DNA from: Xylanibacillus composti
GTDB taxonomy: Bacteria; Bacillota; Bacilli; Paenibacillales; K13
Direction of reading: 5' to 3'
Assembly (NCBI RefSeq): GCF_018403685.1
Contig: NZ_BOVK01000024.1
Location: 39,861-103,860 of the forward strand
DNA length: 64,000 bases
The notes beneath the pieces are model-generated. The model was given only the letters and a program-made list of their open reading frames with translations, was not told the DNA's origin and did not search any database. The translations under genes were made by a program, and so were the position numbers. This document shows positions 8,117 through 17,615 of this stretch, piece by piece (positions within the stretch are counted from its first letter, which is position 1; each line of letters starts with the position of its first letter).

Positions 8117-11100
8117 ATGTCCTCGTCCATTGTATACAACGCCCTGCATCTTCAGGAGCGCAAATCATTCGGTCCGGCGCGAGCCGAGTCGGATCTGACA
8201 GAGGTTCTCCCGTATTGGCGGCAGCTATTGGATTGTGAAAGCGAGCAATCGTTCGAAGCGCTTCTGGCACGTCACTACCAAATCGATCTTCCGTTTCTTC
8301 GCCGGCACTTTCGAGAGAATGCCGATGGAACCGGCGGCGGGAGCAAGGCGGAAAACCTGCAGTCGGACTGGGTTGCTTATATGAAGGAAGTACTCATAAA
8401 GCGGTCAGAAGGGCTGAATCCGGGTTCAAGCACAAATGTGAAAGAAAGAAGCCCTCTCCTTCATGACTATGAGCAGGTCATGGAGGGCACCAGCCTGTCG
8501 GACTTTCCGTTCTACACCATTTACGAACCGCTTGTACAGGAATTTTACACGGACCTGTTCGTCGGGGAGGGAGCTGCCCCTGAGATGGTCGTTCGCCGGC
8601 TGGCCAAGCATGACCTGATTCAATATTATTTGGATCTCCTGTACGCCATCACCCACAAGACGCTAATGCTGGAGATTAACTGCTTGCGCTTGGAAGGGAA
8701 GCTGGAAGGAGAGAGTCCTGAGCAGCGGTATGAACATTATGTCTCGCAGTTTCTAAGGAATCGGCATTACTTGAGCAATCTGCTGGAGGAATATCCGGTC
8801 ATGTTCCGGCTGATTGCCGAAAAAACCGGAAACCTGAAGCGATTCATCCGCGAAATCTTGGGGCATGCGCACCAGGACTGGCATGCATTGCAGCAGCGGT
8901 TCAGCGTGAGGGAGCCGGACATTGTCCGACTTCAACTGGGGAAGGGCGATTCCCACAAGAAGGGGAGAACCGTCGCCATTCTTCAATTCGGCTGCGGCAC
9001 AAAGCTGGTATATAAGCCCCGCAGCATGGGGATTGACGATACATTTCAACAGTTTTTGCAATGGATGAACGAGCGGTTGGATGACGGTTTGCCGCTTTGC
9101 ACGGCCGGTGTATGGAATCGGCAGACATATGGCTGGATGGAATATATTTCGTATGCGCCATGCGCCTCTGATGAGGAGCGTCAGCGTTTTTATTACCGGT
9201 TGGGCAAACTTCTAGCCGTGCTTCATACGATGAACGCCACCGATTTTCATTATGAGAATATTATAGCCAGTACTGACCAGCCTGTATTGGTTGATCTGGA
9301 GTCGCTGTTTCAGCATACGGTTAGCAAGGATCACGATTATACAGGAAGCGGCGCGATTAACCGGGCGCTCACACTCATTCGGGATTCGGTCTTGTCGACC
9401 GGGGTTGTGCCGACAAACATTGATCGGGAGCAGAGCTTTGACATCAGCGGGGTCGGCGGCATCGGAGAACAGCAAAGCCCTTTTCAAATTCAAACGGTGG
9501 AAGGGAAGCATACGGACGAAATTCGTCTGGTCAAAAGATTGGGCAAGCTGGAATCAGGGCATAACAACCCATTGGCCGGGCAGCAGGATAATGGGGCAAG
9601 CCGCGAAATTATGCACTATATGGACTTTCTGCTGGACGGTTTTCAGGCCGGGTACCGGCTGTTTCTGATTCATAAGCCTGAAGCGGTCCGCCAGTTGGAA
9701 GCCTTCGGAAATTGTGAAGTGCGAAAAATCTTAAAAAGCACGATGATATACAGCAAGCTGCTGCATTTGAGCTATCATCCCGATTTTCTCCGAAACCAGC
9801 TGGATCGGGAGATGCTGCTAAATCGCATATCGCTTGCATCGGACGATTTGGACAGACGCATCGTATTGGCCGAGATCGCGGATTTGCTGGACGGGGATAT
9901 TCCGTACTTTTCCGCAATCCCTTCCGGAACGTGGATGCGTGATGCCCGCAACCAATCGATTGACGGCTTTTTTTATGAAGATGGGCTAACGCGGAGTTTG
10001 CGCAAGCTCGATCAACTTTCGGCAATTGACCTGGAGCATCAGTTGAACATCATTCAAGCGACCATTGCCGCCGTGTATGCCAAAGAGGACATCAAATTGA
10101 TCCGTCTGGACAATTGGAAAGCGACGGAGGCCGAACAAGTGAACTTGCTCCACAAAGCAGAGATCATCGCGGACACCGTCATTCGCGCCGCTATCAAGCA
10201 TGAAGGGGAGCAGGGATTGGAATATTGCTGGACCAGCATGGTGACCAAAGGCGGGAGAAAGCATGTCTGGCAGTATTCGGTGACAGGTCCTGGCATCTAC
10301 GACGGAAACCCGGGCATCGCGCTGCTGTTCGCCCAGCTTTGGCGATTGACAGGGAAGGAAAGATACCGCGAAGCTTGCTTGGCCGCTATCCGGCCCATTC
10401 AATTGATTCTGGAGGAACTGGTCCAGCCGGACAATATTAATCTCGGGGCCTTCTTGGGCATCGGAGGGATGGCATACGGCTTTGCCCAATTGGGCGCGGT
10501 ATTGAAAGATGCGGAGATGAAGCAATGCAGCGACCGGCTGCTGAGGGAGATCCCGAGACTTGTCCATCAAGACCGCCTATATGACCTCATTGGGGGCAGC
10601 GCGGGGGCGCTGGCTGTCATTGCAAGCGTCCTGGAACAAAACCCCGAAAGCGCATGGTTGATTGAAATTGGCGAGAAGCTGGTTAGCCATTTGATCCAGC
10701 ATGCCGTCCCCATGGAATCGGGCGTGGCGTGGACGCCGGCCAACTCGCCGGAGCGACCGTATATCGGGTTCTCCCACGGCAATGCAGGTATTATATTCGC
10801 GCTTTGTCGGTTCATGACATGGTCCAGGCAGCAAGCAGCGATCAAAAAGACCGTGCAGGAAGCCCTGGATTATGAGAACCGATTCTACGATCCAGCGGTG
10901 CGGAACTGGTTCAGCGTGCATCTGAACAAGCATTCCATTGCCTGGTGTCACGGGGCTCCCGGCATTTTGCTGTCCAGAATGGAGGCTGTCCGCTGCGGGA
11001 TCGCCCACGAGCAGCTGGAGCGCGACCGTCAAGCTGCACTTGCCACGACACTGGACGTATCGCTGGGCGGCAACTTCTCCTTTTGCCACGGCAATTTCGG

Positions 11101-11374
11101 CAATTTCGATGTGTTGGTATTGGCGGCACCGTATGCCAGCATGCAGGAACAGGCGCAGATTGAAGCCAAGAAACATGCGATGCTGGATGAATTGTTCCGC
11201 CGTTCGGATGTCATTCATGCGGATATTAACGCAATCGGCGTCATGAACGGCTTGGCCAGTATTGGATACGGGCTGTTAAGAATACATGATCCGCAGGATG
11301 TTCCCTCTCTGCTGACGCTCGAATTGAAAGGACAGGAAGCGATGGCGGGACAAGCCAATCAAAGGGTCGGGTAA
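8117..11374 (+). CDS. lanM1: Class II lanthipeptide synthetase LanM, probably for the alpha peptide
   Basis: This second synthetase has about 1085 residues. ATG 8117 follows AGGAGGTGA at good spacing; the 29 codons upstream are not family-like. The dehydratase half shows KLVYKPRS (K300), the D376-x-H378-x-x-N381 motif (TDFHYEN) and VLVDLESLF. The cyclase half has C944 (WCHGAPG), C990-H991 (FCHGNFGN) and a SHGNAG motif. Both activities look intact. It is clearly divergent from the first LanM in sequence, as HalM1 and HalM2 are. It lies directly after the alpha precursor, so it probably modifies that peptide. A terminator follows the gene and closes the biosynthetic operon. Confidence 0.94.
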   Translation: MSSSIVYNALHLQERKSFGPARAESDLTEVLPYWRQLLDCESEQSFEALLARHYQIDLPFLRRHFRENADGTGGGSKAENLQSDWVAYMKEVLIKRSEGLNPGSSTNVKERSPLLHDYEQVMEGTSLSDFPFYTIYEPLVQEFYTDLFVGEGAAPEMVVRRLAKHDLIQYYLDLLYAITHKTLMLEINCLRLEGKLEGESPEQRYEHYVSQFLRNRHYLSNLLEEYPVMFRLIAEKTGNLKRFIREILGHAHQDWHALQQRFSVREPDIVRLQLGKGDSHKKGRTVAILQFGCGTKLVYKPRSMGIDDTFQQFLQWMNERLDDGLPLCTAGVWNRQTYGWMEYISYAPCASDEERQRFYYRLGKLLAVLHTMNATDFHYENIIASTDQPVLVDLESLFQHTVSKDHDYTGSGAINRALTLIRDSVLSTGVVPTNIDREQSFDISGVGGIGEQQSPFQIQTVEGKHTDEIRLVKRLGKLESGHNNPLAGQQDNGASREIMHYMDFLLDGFQAGYRLFLIHKPEAVRQLEAFGNCEVRKILKSTMIYSKLLHLSYHPDFLRNQLDREMLLNRISLASDDLDRRIVLAEIADLLDGDIPYFSAIPSGTWMRDARNQSIDGFFYEDGLTRSLRKLDQLSAIDLEHQLNIIQATIAAVYAKEDIKLIRLDNWKATEAEQVNLLHKAEIIADTVIRAAIKHEGEQGLEYCWTSMVTKGGRKHVWQYSVTGPGIYDGNPGIALLFAQLWRLTGKERYREACLAAIRPIQLILEELVQPDNINLGAFLGIGGMAYGFAQLGAVLKDAEMKQCSDRLLREIPRLVHQDRLYDLIGGSAGALAVIASVLEQNPESAWLIEIGEKLVSHLIQHAVPMESGVAWTPANSPERPYIGFSHGNAGIIFALCRFMTWSRQQAAIKKTVQEALDYENRFYDPAVRNWFSVHLNKHSIAWCHGAPGILLSRMEAVRCGIAHEQLERDRQAALATTLDVSLGGNFSFCHGNFGNFDVLVLAAPYASMQEQAQIEAKKHAMLDELFRRSDVIHADINAIGVMNGLASIGYGLLRIHDPQDVPSLLTLELKGQEAMAGQANQRVG

Positions 11375-11380
11375 ATGGGT

Positions 11381-11437
11381 AAGGGACGAAGCGTGCGGAT
11401 GCGTGAATGAATGCTGCCGACAAGCCGTCCCTTTTTT
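11381..11437 (+). terminator. Terminator of the biosynthetic operon
   Basis: AAGGGACG (11381-11388) pairs perfectly with CGTCCCTT (11426-11433), and six T follow. The loop is long (37 nt) but can fold internally. Confidence 0.7.
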
Positions 11438-11486
11438 ACTTGCTTCAGGCTGCTCCGCCGGCCTGCACGGGAACTAAGAAGGGGGT

Positions 11487-11544
11487 GTATACTATTTTGT
11501 ACAGTATGTAATATATATTTGACATACAGTAAAAAATAGTATAC
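11487..11544 (+). promoter_or_regulatory. Long inverted repeat over the immunity-operon promoter, probable LanR operator
   Basis: Two 22-bp arms (11487-11508 and 11523-11544) are inverted copies with three mismatches. Each starts from the core GTATACTATTTT. A TTGACA-like -35 (from about 11519) lies in the 14-bp spacer edge, and TATACC/TACCAT lies at the -10 distance within the right arm. Repressor binding here would cover the promoter of the following XRE gene. Lacticin 3147 LtnR is known to repress its own immunity operon, which supports this reading. Confidence 0.7.
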
Positions 11545-11569
11545 CATGTGAAGCAAGGAGGGGATCGAA

Positions 11570-11797
11570 GTGGCAGGTTCATTGACTAACAACATCTACA
11601 TGCTGCGTGCCGAAAGAAGGTGGTCGCAGAAATATCTGGCCGAACAAATCGGCGTCAGCAGACAAACGATCATCTCACTCGAAGCGAATCGCTACAATCC
11701 TTCCTTAATCCTGGCATTTCGCATTGCGGAAGTTTTCGGGGTGGGGATTGAGGATGTGTTCCGCTATCACCCTCAGCAGACGAAAGGGGATGAGTGA
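11570..11797 (+). CDS. lanR: XRE-family repressor of the immunity operon (LtnR-like)
   Basis: This 75-residue protein is almost entirely one helix-turn-helix domain (WSQKYLAEQIGVSRQTIISLEANRYNPS). It starts at GTG 11570 after AAGGAGGGG. Size, fold and operon position match LtnR of lacticin 3147, a repressor encoded first in an immunity operon. It is followed with overlap by a small membrane protein gene and an ABC transporter pair. The large inverted repeat immediately upstream is the obvious operator. No peptide-sensing domain is visible, so any induction signal is unknown. Confidence 0.85.
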   Translation: MAGSLTNNIYMLRAERRWSQKYLAEQIGVSRQTIISLEANRYNPSLILAFRIAEVFGVGIEDVFRYHPQQTKGDE

Positions 11798-11798
11798 A

Positions 11799-12086
11799 AT
11801 GTTCATGACTTATTTGATGCCGGCAGCCTTGTTCATATTTGCCTTATCCGGAGTGTATTTTATTCTTATCTTTCCCAGGGAACGAGACGAGCGCTCCAAC
11901 TTGATTTTGAAGCATGCCTTCCAGAATGCCTATTATGTCATGTTGGCGGCGCTGCTAGTCACATTTGTTCTGTCCAAGTTATTCGAAGTCGTAGACGAGC
12001 ATTTTCAAGAAGCCGTATTGGTCGATGTGCTGGCAGCCCATCTTACGGTGATGCTGACGGCCATCATTTTGAACCGAAAGATGTAG
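11799..12086 (+). CDS. lanI: Small membrane protein, candidate dedicated immunity protein (LtnI-like position)
   Basis: This protein of about 95 residues has three hydrophobic segments (near residues 4-25, 45-65 and 75-92) and charged linkers (PRERDERSN). I do not recognise a named family. ATG 11799 lies nine bases after AAAGGGG; ATG 11790, overlapping the upstream stop, is an alternative that would add three residues. Its place between an XRE repressor and an ABC ATPase is that of LtnI, the lacticin 3147 immunity protein. A role in self-protection is therefore inferred from context only. It ends directly against the ATPase gene. Confidence 0.75.
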   Translation: MFMTYLMPAALFIFALSGVYFILIFPRERDERSNLILKHAFQNAYYVMLAALLVTFVLSKLFEVVDEHFQEAVLVDVLAAHLTVMLTAIILNRKM

Positions 12087-13019
12087 GTGATCGCAGTGAG
12101 TGCGCAGCCTGTTCTGAGCGTGAAGCAAGTCATGAAAAAAATAGGCAATCAGACGATTATCCGGTCGCTGTCGTTTGCCATTGAACGGGGGACCGTGTTC
12201 GGCTTGATCGGGGAGAATGGCGCGGGAAAGACAACCGTCCTCGGTATGGTGTGCGGATTAATCGCGCCAACCTCGGGAACGATCCATGTTGAAGGGATGC
12301 CGGTTAGCACGATGCGCAAGCAGGTGCTCCGGCGTATCGGAGCGCTGATTGAGGAACCGCATTTCTATAAATACTTGACCGGCATGGAGCATATGCTCTA
12401 CGGCAGCCGCTTGTATGGGGAGATCACCAGTGATCGGATCGCCGAGGTCCTATCCCTTCTGAAGCTGGAGGATTTCATTCACAAGAAGGTCGGGCAATAT
12501 TCCCTCGGAATGAAGAAGCGTCTGGCCATTGCCCAATGCCTGCTGCACAAGCCGACCTTGCTGATATTGGATGAACCCACGAACGGCCTTGATCCGGGGG
12601 CCATGATTGAATTTCGCGAGATGATCCGCAGCATTGCCTCCAAGTTTAAGCTATCGGTTCTGATCTCCAGCCATCATCTCAGGGAAATCGAGAATATCTG
12701 CCACCAATTCGGCCTGCTGCAGAATGGCACGTTAACGCTGCTCGGGGCTAATAAATCGCGTTATGGCGACAGCGTTGTGTTTGTCATTGAAGCTGAGGAC
12801 CCGGGAAGGGCCGTCGAATTGCTTGAACAGCAGTCATACATCTTCGAGCCGCAGCGGAGTGCAGACGGCAAAATTACGTTTGTTATGGAACGCAGCCATT
12901 ATTCCTCGCTTCTTCTGCTGCTTAGTCAGGCCGGGGTGCGATCAATCCAGGAAAAATCCTTTGATTTGGAGGAGGCATACTTGCAGATGACCCGTAAATC
13001 CGAAGGGGGAGGGGGATAA
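12087..13019 (+). CDS. lanF: ABC transporter ATPase, lantibiotic immunity (LanF/BcrA type)
   Basis: This 310-residue cytoplasmic ATPase shows Walker A GENGAGKTT, a signature-type YSLGMKKR, Walker B LLILDEPTNGLDP and the H-loop SSHHLREI, the pattern of the BcrA/LanF group that pumps peptide antibiotics off the membrane. GTG 12087 touches the upstream stop; GTG 12096, with AGGTGA ahead, is equally credible. The permease gene overlaps its stop by one base. With that permease it should provide self-immunity to the lantibiotic. Bacitracin-type transporters are close relatives, so the true substrate needs the context argument. Confidence 0.9.
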   Translation: MIAVSAQPVLSVKQVMKKIGNQTIIRSLSFAIERGTVFGLIGENGAGKTTVLGMVCGLIAPTSGTIHVEGMPVSTMRKQVLRRIGALIEEPHFYKYLTGMEHMLYGSRLYGEITSDRIAEVLSLLKLEDFIHKKVGQYSLGMKKRLAIAQCLLHKPTLLILDEPTNGLDPGAMIEFREMIRSIASKFKLSVLISSHHLREIENICHQFGLLQNGTLTLLGANKSRYGDSVVFVIEAEDPGRAVELLEQQSYIFEPQRSADGKITFVMERSHYSSLLLLLSQAGVRSIQEKSFDLEEAYLQMTRKSEGGGG

Positions 13020-13963
13020 TGTTGGCGCTGCTGCAAGGCGAGTGGCTGAAGATTCGCAGGCAAAAAGTATTGGCTGTCGTTCTGCTCGGCTTGCTCGTGC
13101 TGACGCTTGGCCACGGCGTCATCCAGGCTTATCAGCAGCCTGTTCCGACAAGCGAGCCGTGGCAGCCGGCATTGCAAAGCGAGCTGGAGCGGCTGGAGGA
13201 ACAGCAGCAAGAGCTGAATCCCGGGACGCTGATGTATGAGGTCAACCGGGAACGCATGATACTGTACCAGTATCAACTGGAGCATGACATGCCGCCAGAC
13301 AACGGCCGGAATGTGTGGAGCTTTGTCTCCGATAACCATCTGCTGCTAGCTGTCGTCGGCTTGTACTTGATCACGATGTCCGTGTATGTGGTGGCGTCAG
13401 AATACCAGCAAGGAACGGTCAAGTTTCTATTCTTAAAGCCGGTTGCGCCACTATCGGTCATGATCAGCAAGTGGACGCTGATTGTGACGCTGGCGTTCGT
13501 TGCCATCAGCTTTGTGTTCGCCGCATCGTATCTGACGGGACTGGTGCTGCTCGGTACGTCCGGACCTACGGAAATGCTTGTTGTGGCAGGCGATGAAGTC
13601 GTAGTTCAGAACGCGGCCTTCGCCTCGCTCCGTCAGTTTGCATGGACAGGCGTGGAGATTTTGGTCTATTGTGCAGGCGCTTTTACTTTGGCCTGCGTCC
13701 TGCGCAGCGTCGCTGTCGCCACGGCTGTATCGCTGTTTCTGTATTACTCGGGGGAACTGGTTGCCCGCTTGCTGGCTGCCCGATTCGAATGGGCGAAGTA
13801 CCTCTTGTTCGCAAACTTGGATTTGAATGCGTATTTTGAGGGCAGGCCTATGGCGGAAGGGCTGACCTTGCCGTTCTCGCTGACGCTTCTGCTTGTCCAC
13901 TTGGCATTATTTGCGCTGGTGGTCTACAAATCCGTGCACAACAAAGACGTGCCGTTGTCCTGA
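13019..13963 (+). CDS. lanE: ABC transporter permease, lantibiotic immunity (LanE type)
   Basis: This 314-residue ABC-2 type permease starts at ATG 13019, overlapping the ATPase stop (TAATG). It has about six hydrophobic segments: one near residues 17-37, then five after residue 110. An extracytoplasmic stretch rich in Gln/Glu lies between the first two (residues 40-95). No LanG-type third subunit is present, so the transporter is a two-gene type like LtnFE. A strong terminator at 14016-14054 ends the operon. Confidence 0.88.
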   Translation: MLALLQGEWLKIRRQKVLAVVLLGLLVLTLGHGVIQAYQQPVPTSEPWQPALQSELERLEEQQQELNPGTLMYEVNRERMILYQYQLEHDMPPDNGRNVWSFVSDNHLLLAVVGLYLITMSVYVVASEYQQGTVKFLFLKPVAPLSVMISKWTLIVTLAFVAISFVFAASYLTGLVLLGTSGPTEMLVVAGDEVVVQNAAFASLRQFAWTGVEILVYCAGAFTLACVLRSVAVATAVSLFLYYSGELVARLLAARFEWAKYLLFANLDLNAYFEGRPMAEGLTLPFSLTLLLVHLALFALVVYKSVHNKDVPLS

Positions 13964-14015
13964 CAGTGCTGGTACAGTAATGGAGTTTGTACAAGAGATG
14001 GATTAAGGCCTTAAG

Positions 14016-14054
14016 ATACCTTAACACGGGATTACCTGTGGAGAGGTATTTTTT
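14016..14054 (+). terminator. Terminator of the immunity operon
   Basis: ATACCT pairs with AGGTAT around an inner stem (CACGGG with CCTGTG, loop ATTA), separated by symmetric 3-nt internal loops. Six T follow. Confidence 0.85.
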
Positions 14055-14126
14055 ATGTCGGCCTCCGTATTGCGAAAATCAGGACTCGGCATCTATAGGC
14101 GGCTTTTTGACAGGGGCATAGGAAGA

Positions 14127-14155
14127 GGGGTTTCCTTCCAAGCGAAGCAAACCCC
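14127..14155 (-). terminator. Hairpin downstream of the SNF2 helicase
   Basis: GGGGTTT-x-CTT pairs with AAG-x-AAACCCC. On the minus strand it lies immediately after the helicase stop. Only a pyrimidine-rich stretch follows, so termination strength is uncertain. Confidence 0.5.
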
Positions 14156-14156
14156 C

Positions 14157-17100
14157 TCAGATCATCAGAATCTCGCGAATATCCTGCTCCGTTAGCATGG
14201 ATGCTGTTGCCTGGTTGGGGCTAAGCACTTCGTCGATCAAATGCTTCTTCCGACTCTGCAGCTCGACCATCTTCTCTTCCATCGTGCCTTGCGTAATCAG
14301 CCGGATGATCTGGACGACGTTCTTCTGGCCGATGCGATGGGCCCGGTCGGCAGCTTGCTGTTCGATGGCAGGATTCCACCACAAATCATAGAGGACAACG
14401 GTGTCCGCGCCTGTCAGATTCAGGCCGGTTCCTCCAGCCTTCAAGGAGATGAGGAAAAGATCCATTTCGCCATCATTAAATCGGTTGCAGAGCTCGACGC
14501 GCTCCCGGGAGGGCGTCGTTCCGTCCAGGTAAAAGTACGGGTGTCCGTGCACGCTGAGTTCCTTGCCAATCAGCTTGAGCATGTCTGTGAATTGCGAGAA
14601 GATCAACAGGCGCTTGCGATTGGCCAGAGCTTCCTCCACTATCTCCTTCAATTGCTCCAGCTTCGCAGAGCCGCCTGTGTACCCTTGCACAAATAGAGCA
14701 GGGTGGCAGCAAATTTGCCGGAGCCGTGTGAGCCCGGCCAGGATCTTGATCCGGCTCTTCTGATATCCGTCCACGCTCAGATGCTTCAAGGTATCCTGCT
14801 GCAGCTTGGCCAGATAAGCGGCATACAGCTTCTTCTGTTCGGGGAACAGCTCGACAGGCTTTGTCGATTCCAGCTTATCCGGCAGGTCTTCCAGTACATC
14901 GCGCTTCCACCTGCGCAGGAGGAAGGGCCGAGTCCTCTTGGCTATCTCTTGAAGTGTCAAGTTGCTGAACGTCTTCAGGTCCTGGAACAATGCCGGGAAG
15001 ACGACGTCGAAGATCGACCACAGTTCTTCCAGGCGATTCTCTATCGAGGTCCCCGTTAGGGCGAAGCGGTAATCGGCTTGAATGGCTTTGACTGCATGTG
15101 CGGTCCGCGTCGAAGGGTTCTTGAACACCTGCGCCTCATCCAAGATGAGGGAGTGGAACCGTTGCTTGGCATAATCCTTTGCATCCCGGAGCAGGAGCGG
15201 ATAGGATGTGACGACAACGTCCACCCCCGCGACCCCGTGCATTTTGTTGATCCGCTCGAACCGGTTGCCGTCTGCGATCAGCACCCGTATGTCGGGGGCA
15301 AATTTCTGAATTTCGTTCCGCCAGTTGTAAAGAAGCGAACCGGGGCAAATGACAAGGGCCGGGGTGCCCAGCTTGCGGATGTCCGGCAAGATGGAGGCGA
15401 GATAGGCGATGCTCTGCAATGTCTTCCCAAGGCCCATATCATCCGCCAGGATGCCGCCGAACCCGTAATGCGCCAACGTCTTCATCCACTGGTAGCCGAG
15501 CTTCTGATAATCCCGCAGCACCTCCGCCAGCGGAGCGGGAATGGGAAACGCGAGATTATCCGGATGGCGCAGGTTGTCCAAGAGCTGGCGGATCGATCTT
15601 TCGATCTTCACGCCGTCGAATGTGTGCTCCAACAGATGGATGCCGCGCGCTAGAGGGATCTCGATCTTCGATTCCGTCATCTCCGAATAAGGAATTCCGG
15701 TTTCGTTCAGGAATGTAACCAGGTTCTGAAGCTCCTCGCTGTCAAGCGGCAAGAGGGAGCCGTTCGGCAGCCGGTAATATCTCCGCTTCTCCACTACCGA
15801 CTTCACCAGGCTGCGAATTTCCGTTTCCGGTATCCATCCCATATGGATGCGGAATTCCAGCCAGTTGATTCGCTCGGCTGGGGATACATGGACATCGGCT
15901 TTGGGGACCGCACTCTTCTTGAGTACGCGTACCTTCACGGCAGTTGTCGCATAGACCTTAAGCAGTTTTTCCAGCTGGGGAACCACGTTGTAAAGGAAGT
16001 CGAACTCCGCTTCCTCCTCGCTCATGACGTAGCCGCTTTCTGTCTTCATAAACGGGCATTGCTCGATCAAATCAAGTATGCGTTGCTCCTGCTCAAGATC
16101 CCGCAGGACGACAAGAGGAGAGTCTGGCTGCCTTTGCTTGTCCTCCAGCGGGTTAAAGATGACTCCATCATACTGGAATTCAACCGCGGCGAGCAGACGA
16201 TCCTTGACACGATCCAAGTAAAGCTTCGCTTGCAGCTTGGATGATGCAATGCGATTGGCAATGGCGGGAGCGATTGTGACACTGCCCAGCTTCTTAAGGC
16301 TGGGAGTAGCTTTTTCGATAAACGGTATGATTTGATCGCGCTGCATTACAATCCGGCTCTGACCAGATTCGGCCAGGATCTTCTTCAACTCTGGAAGCTG
16401 TTTGCTTTGCTTGGCGGTAAGCGGGAACAGCTTTCCCTCCAGGAAGGCCATTTCATAAGGCTCCATGACAGTCAGGGGCTCTAATCCATAGATACAAAGT
16501 GCAAAGTTATCGGATTGCGCTTCCCGAAAGGCGAAGCGAAGAGGCAGAGGCTCTGCCGTTACAGAGATTCCGTCATACTTCTGGTCGCCATCCATCAGAA
16601 CAACCCTTGGGGCTTGCGCCAACAGGGGAAGCAAGCCCTTCCAGGCTTGAGGAGGGATCGGCAGTATGCGGTTCCCCTTCGTGTCTGAGGCAAGGGTCGA
16701 ATAGAGACGGCTTGACCCCCGGTATACCGTATGGGTATTCGCTATATCGATAAGAGCTTGCAAGACGGCTTCGTTTTCCTGCGAGAAGGTGTGCAGCTCC
16801 GGTTCGTAACTGAATCGCGATGAGAACACATAGCTCTCCTCCCGCACCAGATGCTCTAGGAAGGAGGAGAGCTGCTTGACCATGTACAACGCTCTGGGTC
16901 CGATCTTAAGCTCGATCCCGAATATAGCAGTGTCGGGGTTAACCGACAGGAGCTTCAGGATAAACGCAGCTTCGAGCGGCGTTCTCGTTTCCGCCAATGT
17001 TTGGTTATGAAGGGGGCGAGCAGGCTTGTCGTCAAGCAGTTCGAGAATTCGTTCGGCGATAGGAAGTTCCGCAGGCATGTCCGCAGGCTTCGATTCGATC

Positions 17101-17417
17101 TGGGGGGAAGAAACGGCCTCGTGGCCAGATGGCTGCATCGTGTAGAGCTGGATGAGCGCAGCGGCAATATGCTGGCAAAATGTAGGCACGGAAGCCAGTG
17201 AGGGACAGCTGCAATGCGCTTCCGGCTTGTCATTGGAAGGAAACGCAAGAGACACTTCATGCAGGTCGGAACTAGACACTTCCGCTATATATGTATCGGT
17301 ATGCTTGTCAAATTGGACGAAGCGAACTTTATTGGTGCGGGACAGCCGTTCGCCTGTTTGGTAAGCATAGGTGCCGCACCATTGCTTGATCGATTTTCGA
17401 GTTAATCTTAAGCGCAT
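14157..17417 (-). CDS. SWIM zinc-finger SNF2/SWI2 DNA translocase (helicase-like ATPase)
   Basis: This protein of 1086 residues starts at ATG 17417, eight bases after AAGAAGG; longer frames upstream cross repeat DNA. Near residue 70 there is a SWIM finger (CSCP then CQHIAA). The C-terminal half is a complete SNF2 motor: DDMGLGKT (motif I), LILDEAQ (motif II), ALTGTSIENRLEELWSIFD (motif III), LISLKAGGTGLNLTGAD (motif V) and DRAHRIGQ (motif VI). Such proteins move on double-stranded DNA and are widespread in Bacillota; the exact role is unknown. It is a single gene with its own hairpin downstream and no defence-gene neighbours, so I do not read it as part of a phage defence system. Confidence 0.92.
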   Translation of the reverse strand: MRLRLTRKSIKQWCGTYAYQTGERLSRTNKVRFVQFDKHTDTYIAEVSSSDLHEVSLAFPSNDKPEAHCSCPSLASVPTFCQHIAAALIQLYTMQPSGHEAVSSPQIESKPADMPAELPIAERILELLDDKPARPLHNQTLAETRTPLEAAFILKLLSVNPDTAIFGIELKIGPRALYMVKQLSSFLEHLVREESYVFSSRFSYEPELHTFSQENEAVLQALIDIANTHTVYRGSSRLYSTLASDTKGNRILPIPPQAWKGLLPLLAQAPRVVLMDGDQKYDGISVTAEPLPLRFAFREAQSDNFALCIYGLEPLTVMEPYEMAFLEGKLFPLTAKQSKQLPELKKILAESGQSRIVMQRDQIIPFIEKATPSLKKLGSVTIAPAIANRIASSKLQAKLYLDRVKDRLLAAVEFQYDGVIFNPLEDKQRQPDSPLVVLRDLEQEQRILDLIEQCPFMKTESGYVMSEEEAEFDFLYNVVPQLEKLLKVYATTAVKVRVLKKSAVPKADVHVSPAERINWLEFRIHMGWIPETEIRSLVKSVVEKRRYYRLPNGSLLPLDSEELQNLVTFLNETGIPYSEMTESKIEIPLARGIHLLEHTFDGVKIERSIRQLLDNLRHPDNLAFPIPAPLAEVLRDYQKLGYQWMKTLAHYGFGGILADDMGLGKTLQSIAYLASILPDIRKLGTPALVICPGSLLYNWRNEIQKFAPDIRVLIADGNRFERINKMHGVAGVDVVVTSYPLLLRDAKDYAKQRFHSLILDEAQVFKNPSTRTAHAVKAIQADYRFALTGTSIENRLEELWSIFDVVFPALFQDLKTFSNLTLQEIAKRTRPFLLRRWKRDVLEDLPDKLESTKPVELFPEQKKLYAAYLAKLQQDTLKHLSVDGYQKSRIKILAGLTRLRQICCHPALFVQGYTGGSAKLEQLKEIVEEALANRKRLLIFSQFTDMLKLIGKELSVHGHPYFYLDGTTPSRERVELCNRFNDGEMDLFLISLKAGGTGLNLTGADTVVLYDLWWNPAIEQQAADRAHRIGQKNVVQIIRLITQGTMEEKMVELQSRKKHLIDEVLSPNQATASMLTEQDIREILMI

Positions 17418-17615
17418 CAATCGAACCTTCTTTTCACAGCGGTGGTTAGTATTGTCCATTGTAGCACAGTTCCTTGGAAAAGAGCGAAATCGCGGTCGGG
17501 CAGCAGGGGAAGGCCGGCGACGGAAGCGAACGTCCAATTATATACTGTTTAGCTCCTCTACCCGCCAGGCTTGACGCTCGGCCACTGCGATTGACCTTGC
17601 CGATGACATGTAGCT

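Noticed and set aside
14157..17417. SNF2 helicase as part of an anti-phage system.
   Set aside because: No nuclease, methylase, protease or other defence partner adjoins it. SWIM/SNF2 proteins of this kind are common housekeeping-type genes in Bacillota.
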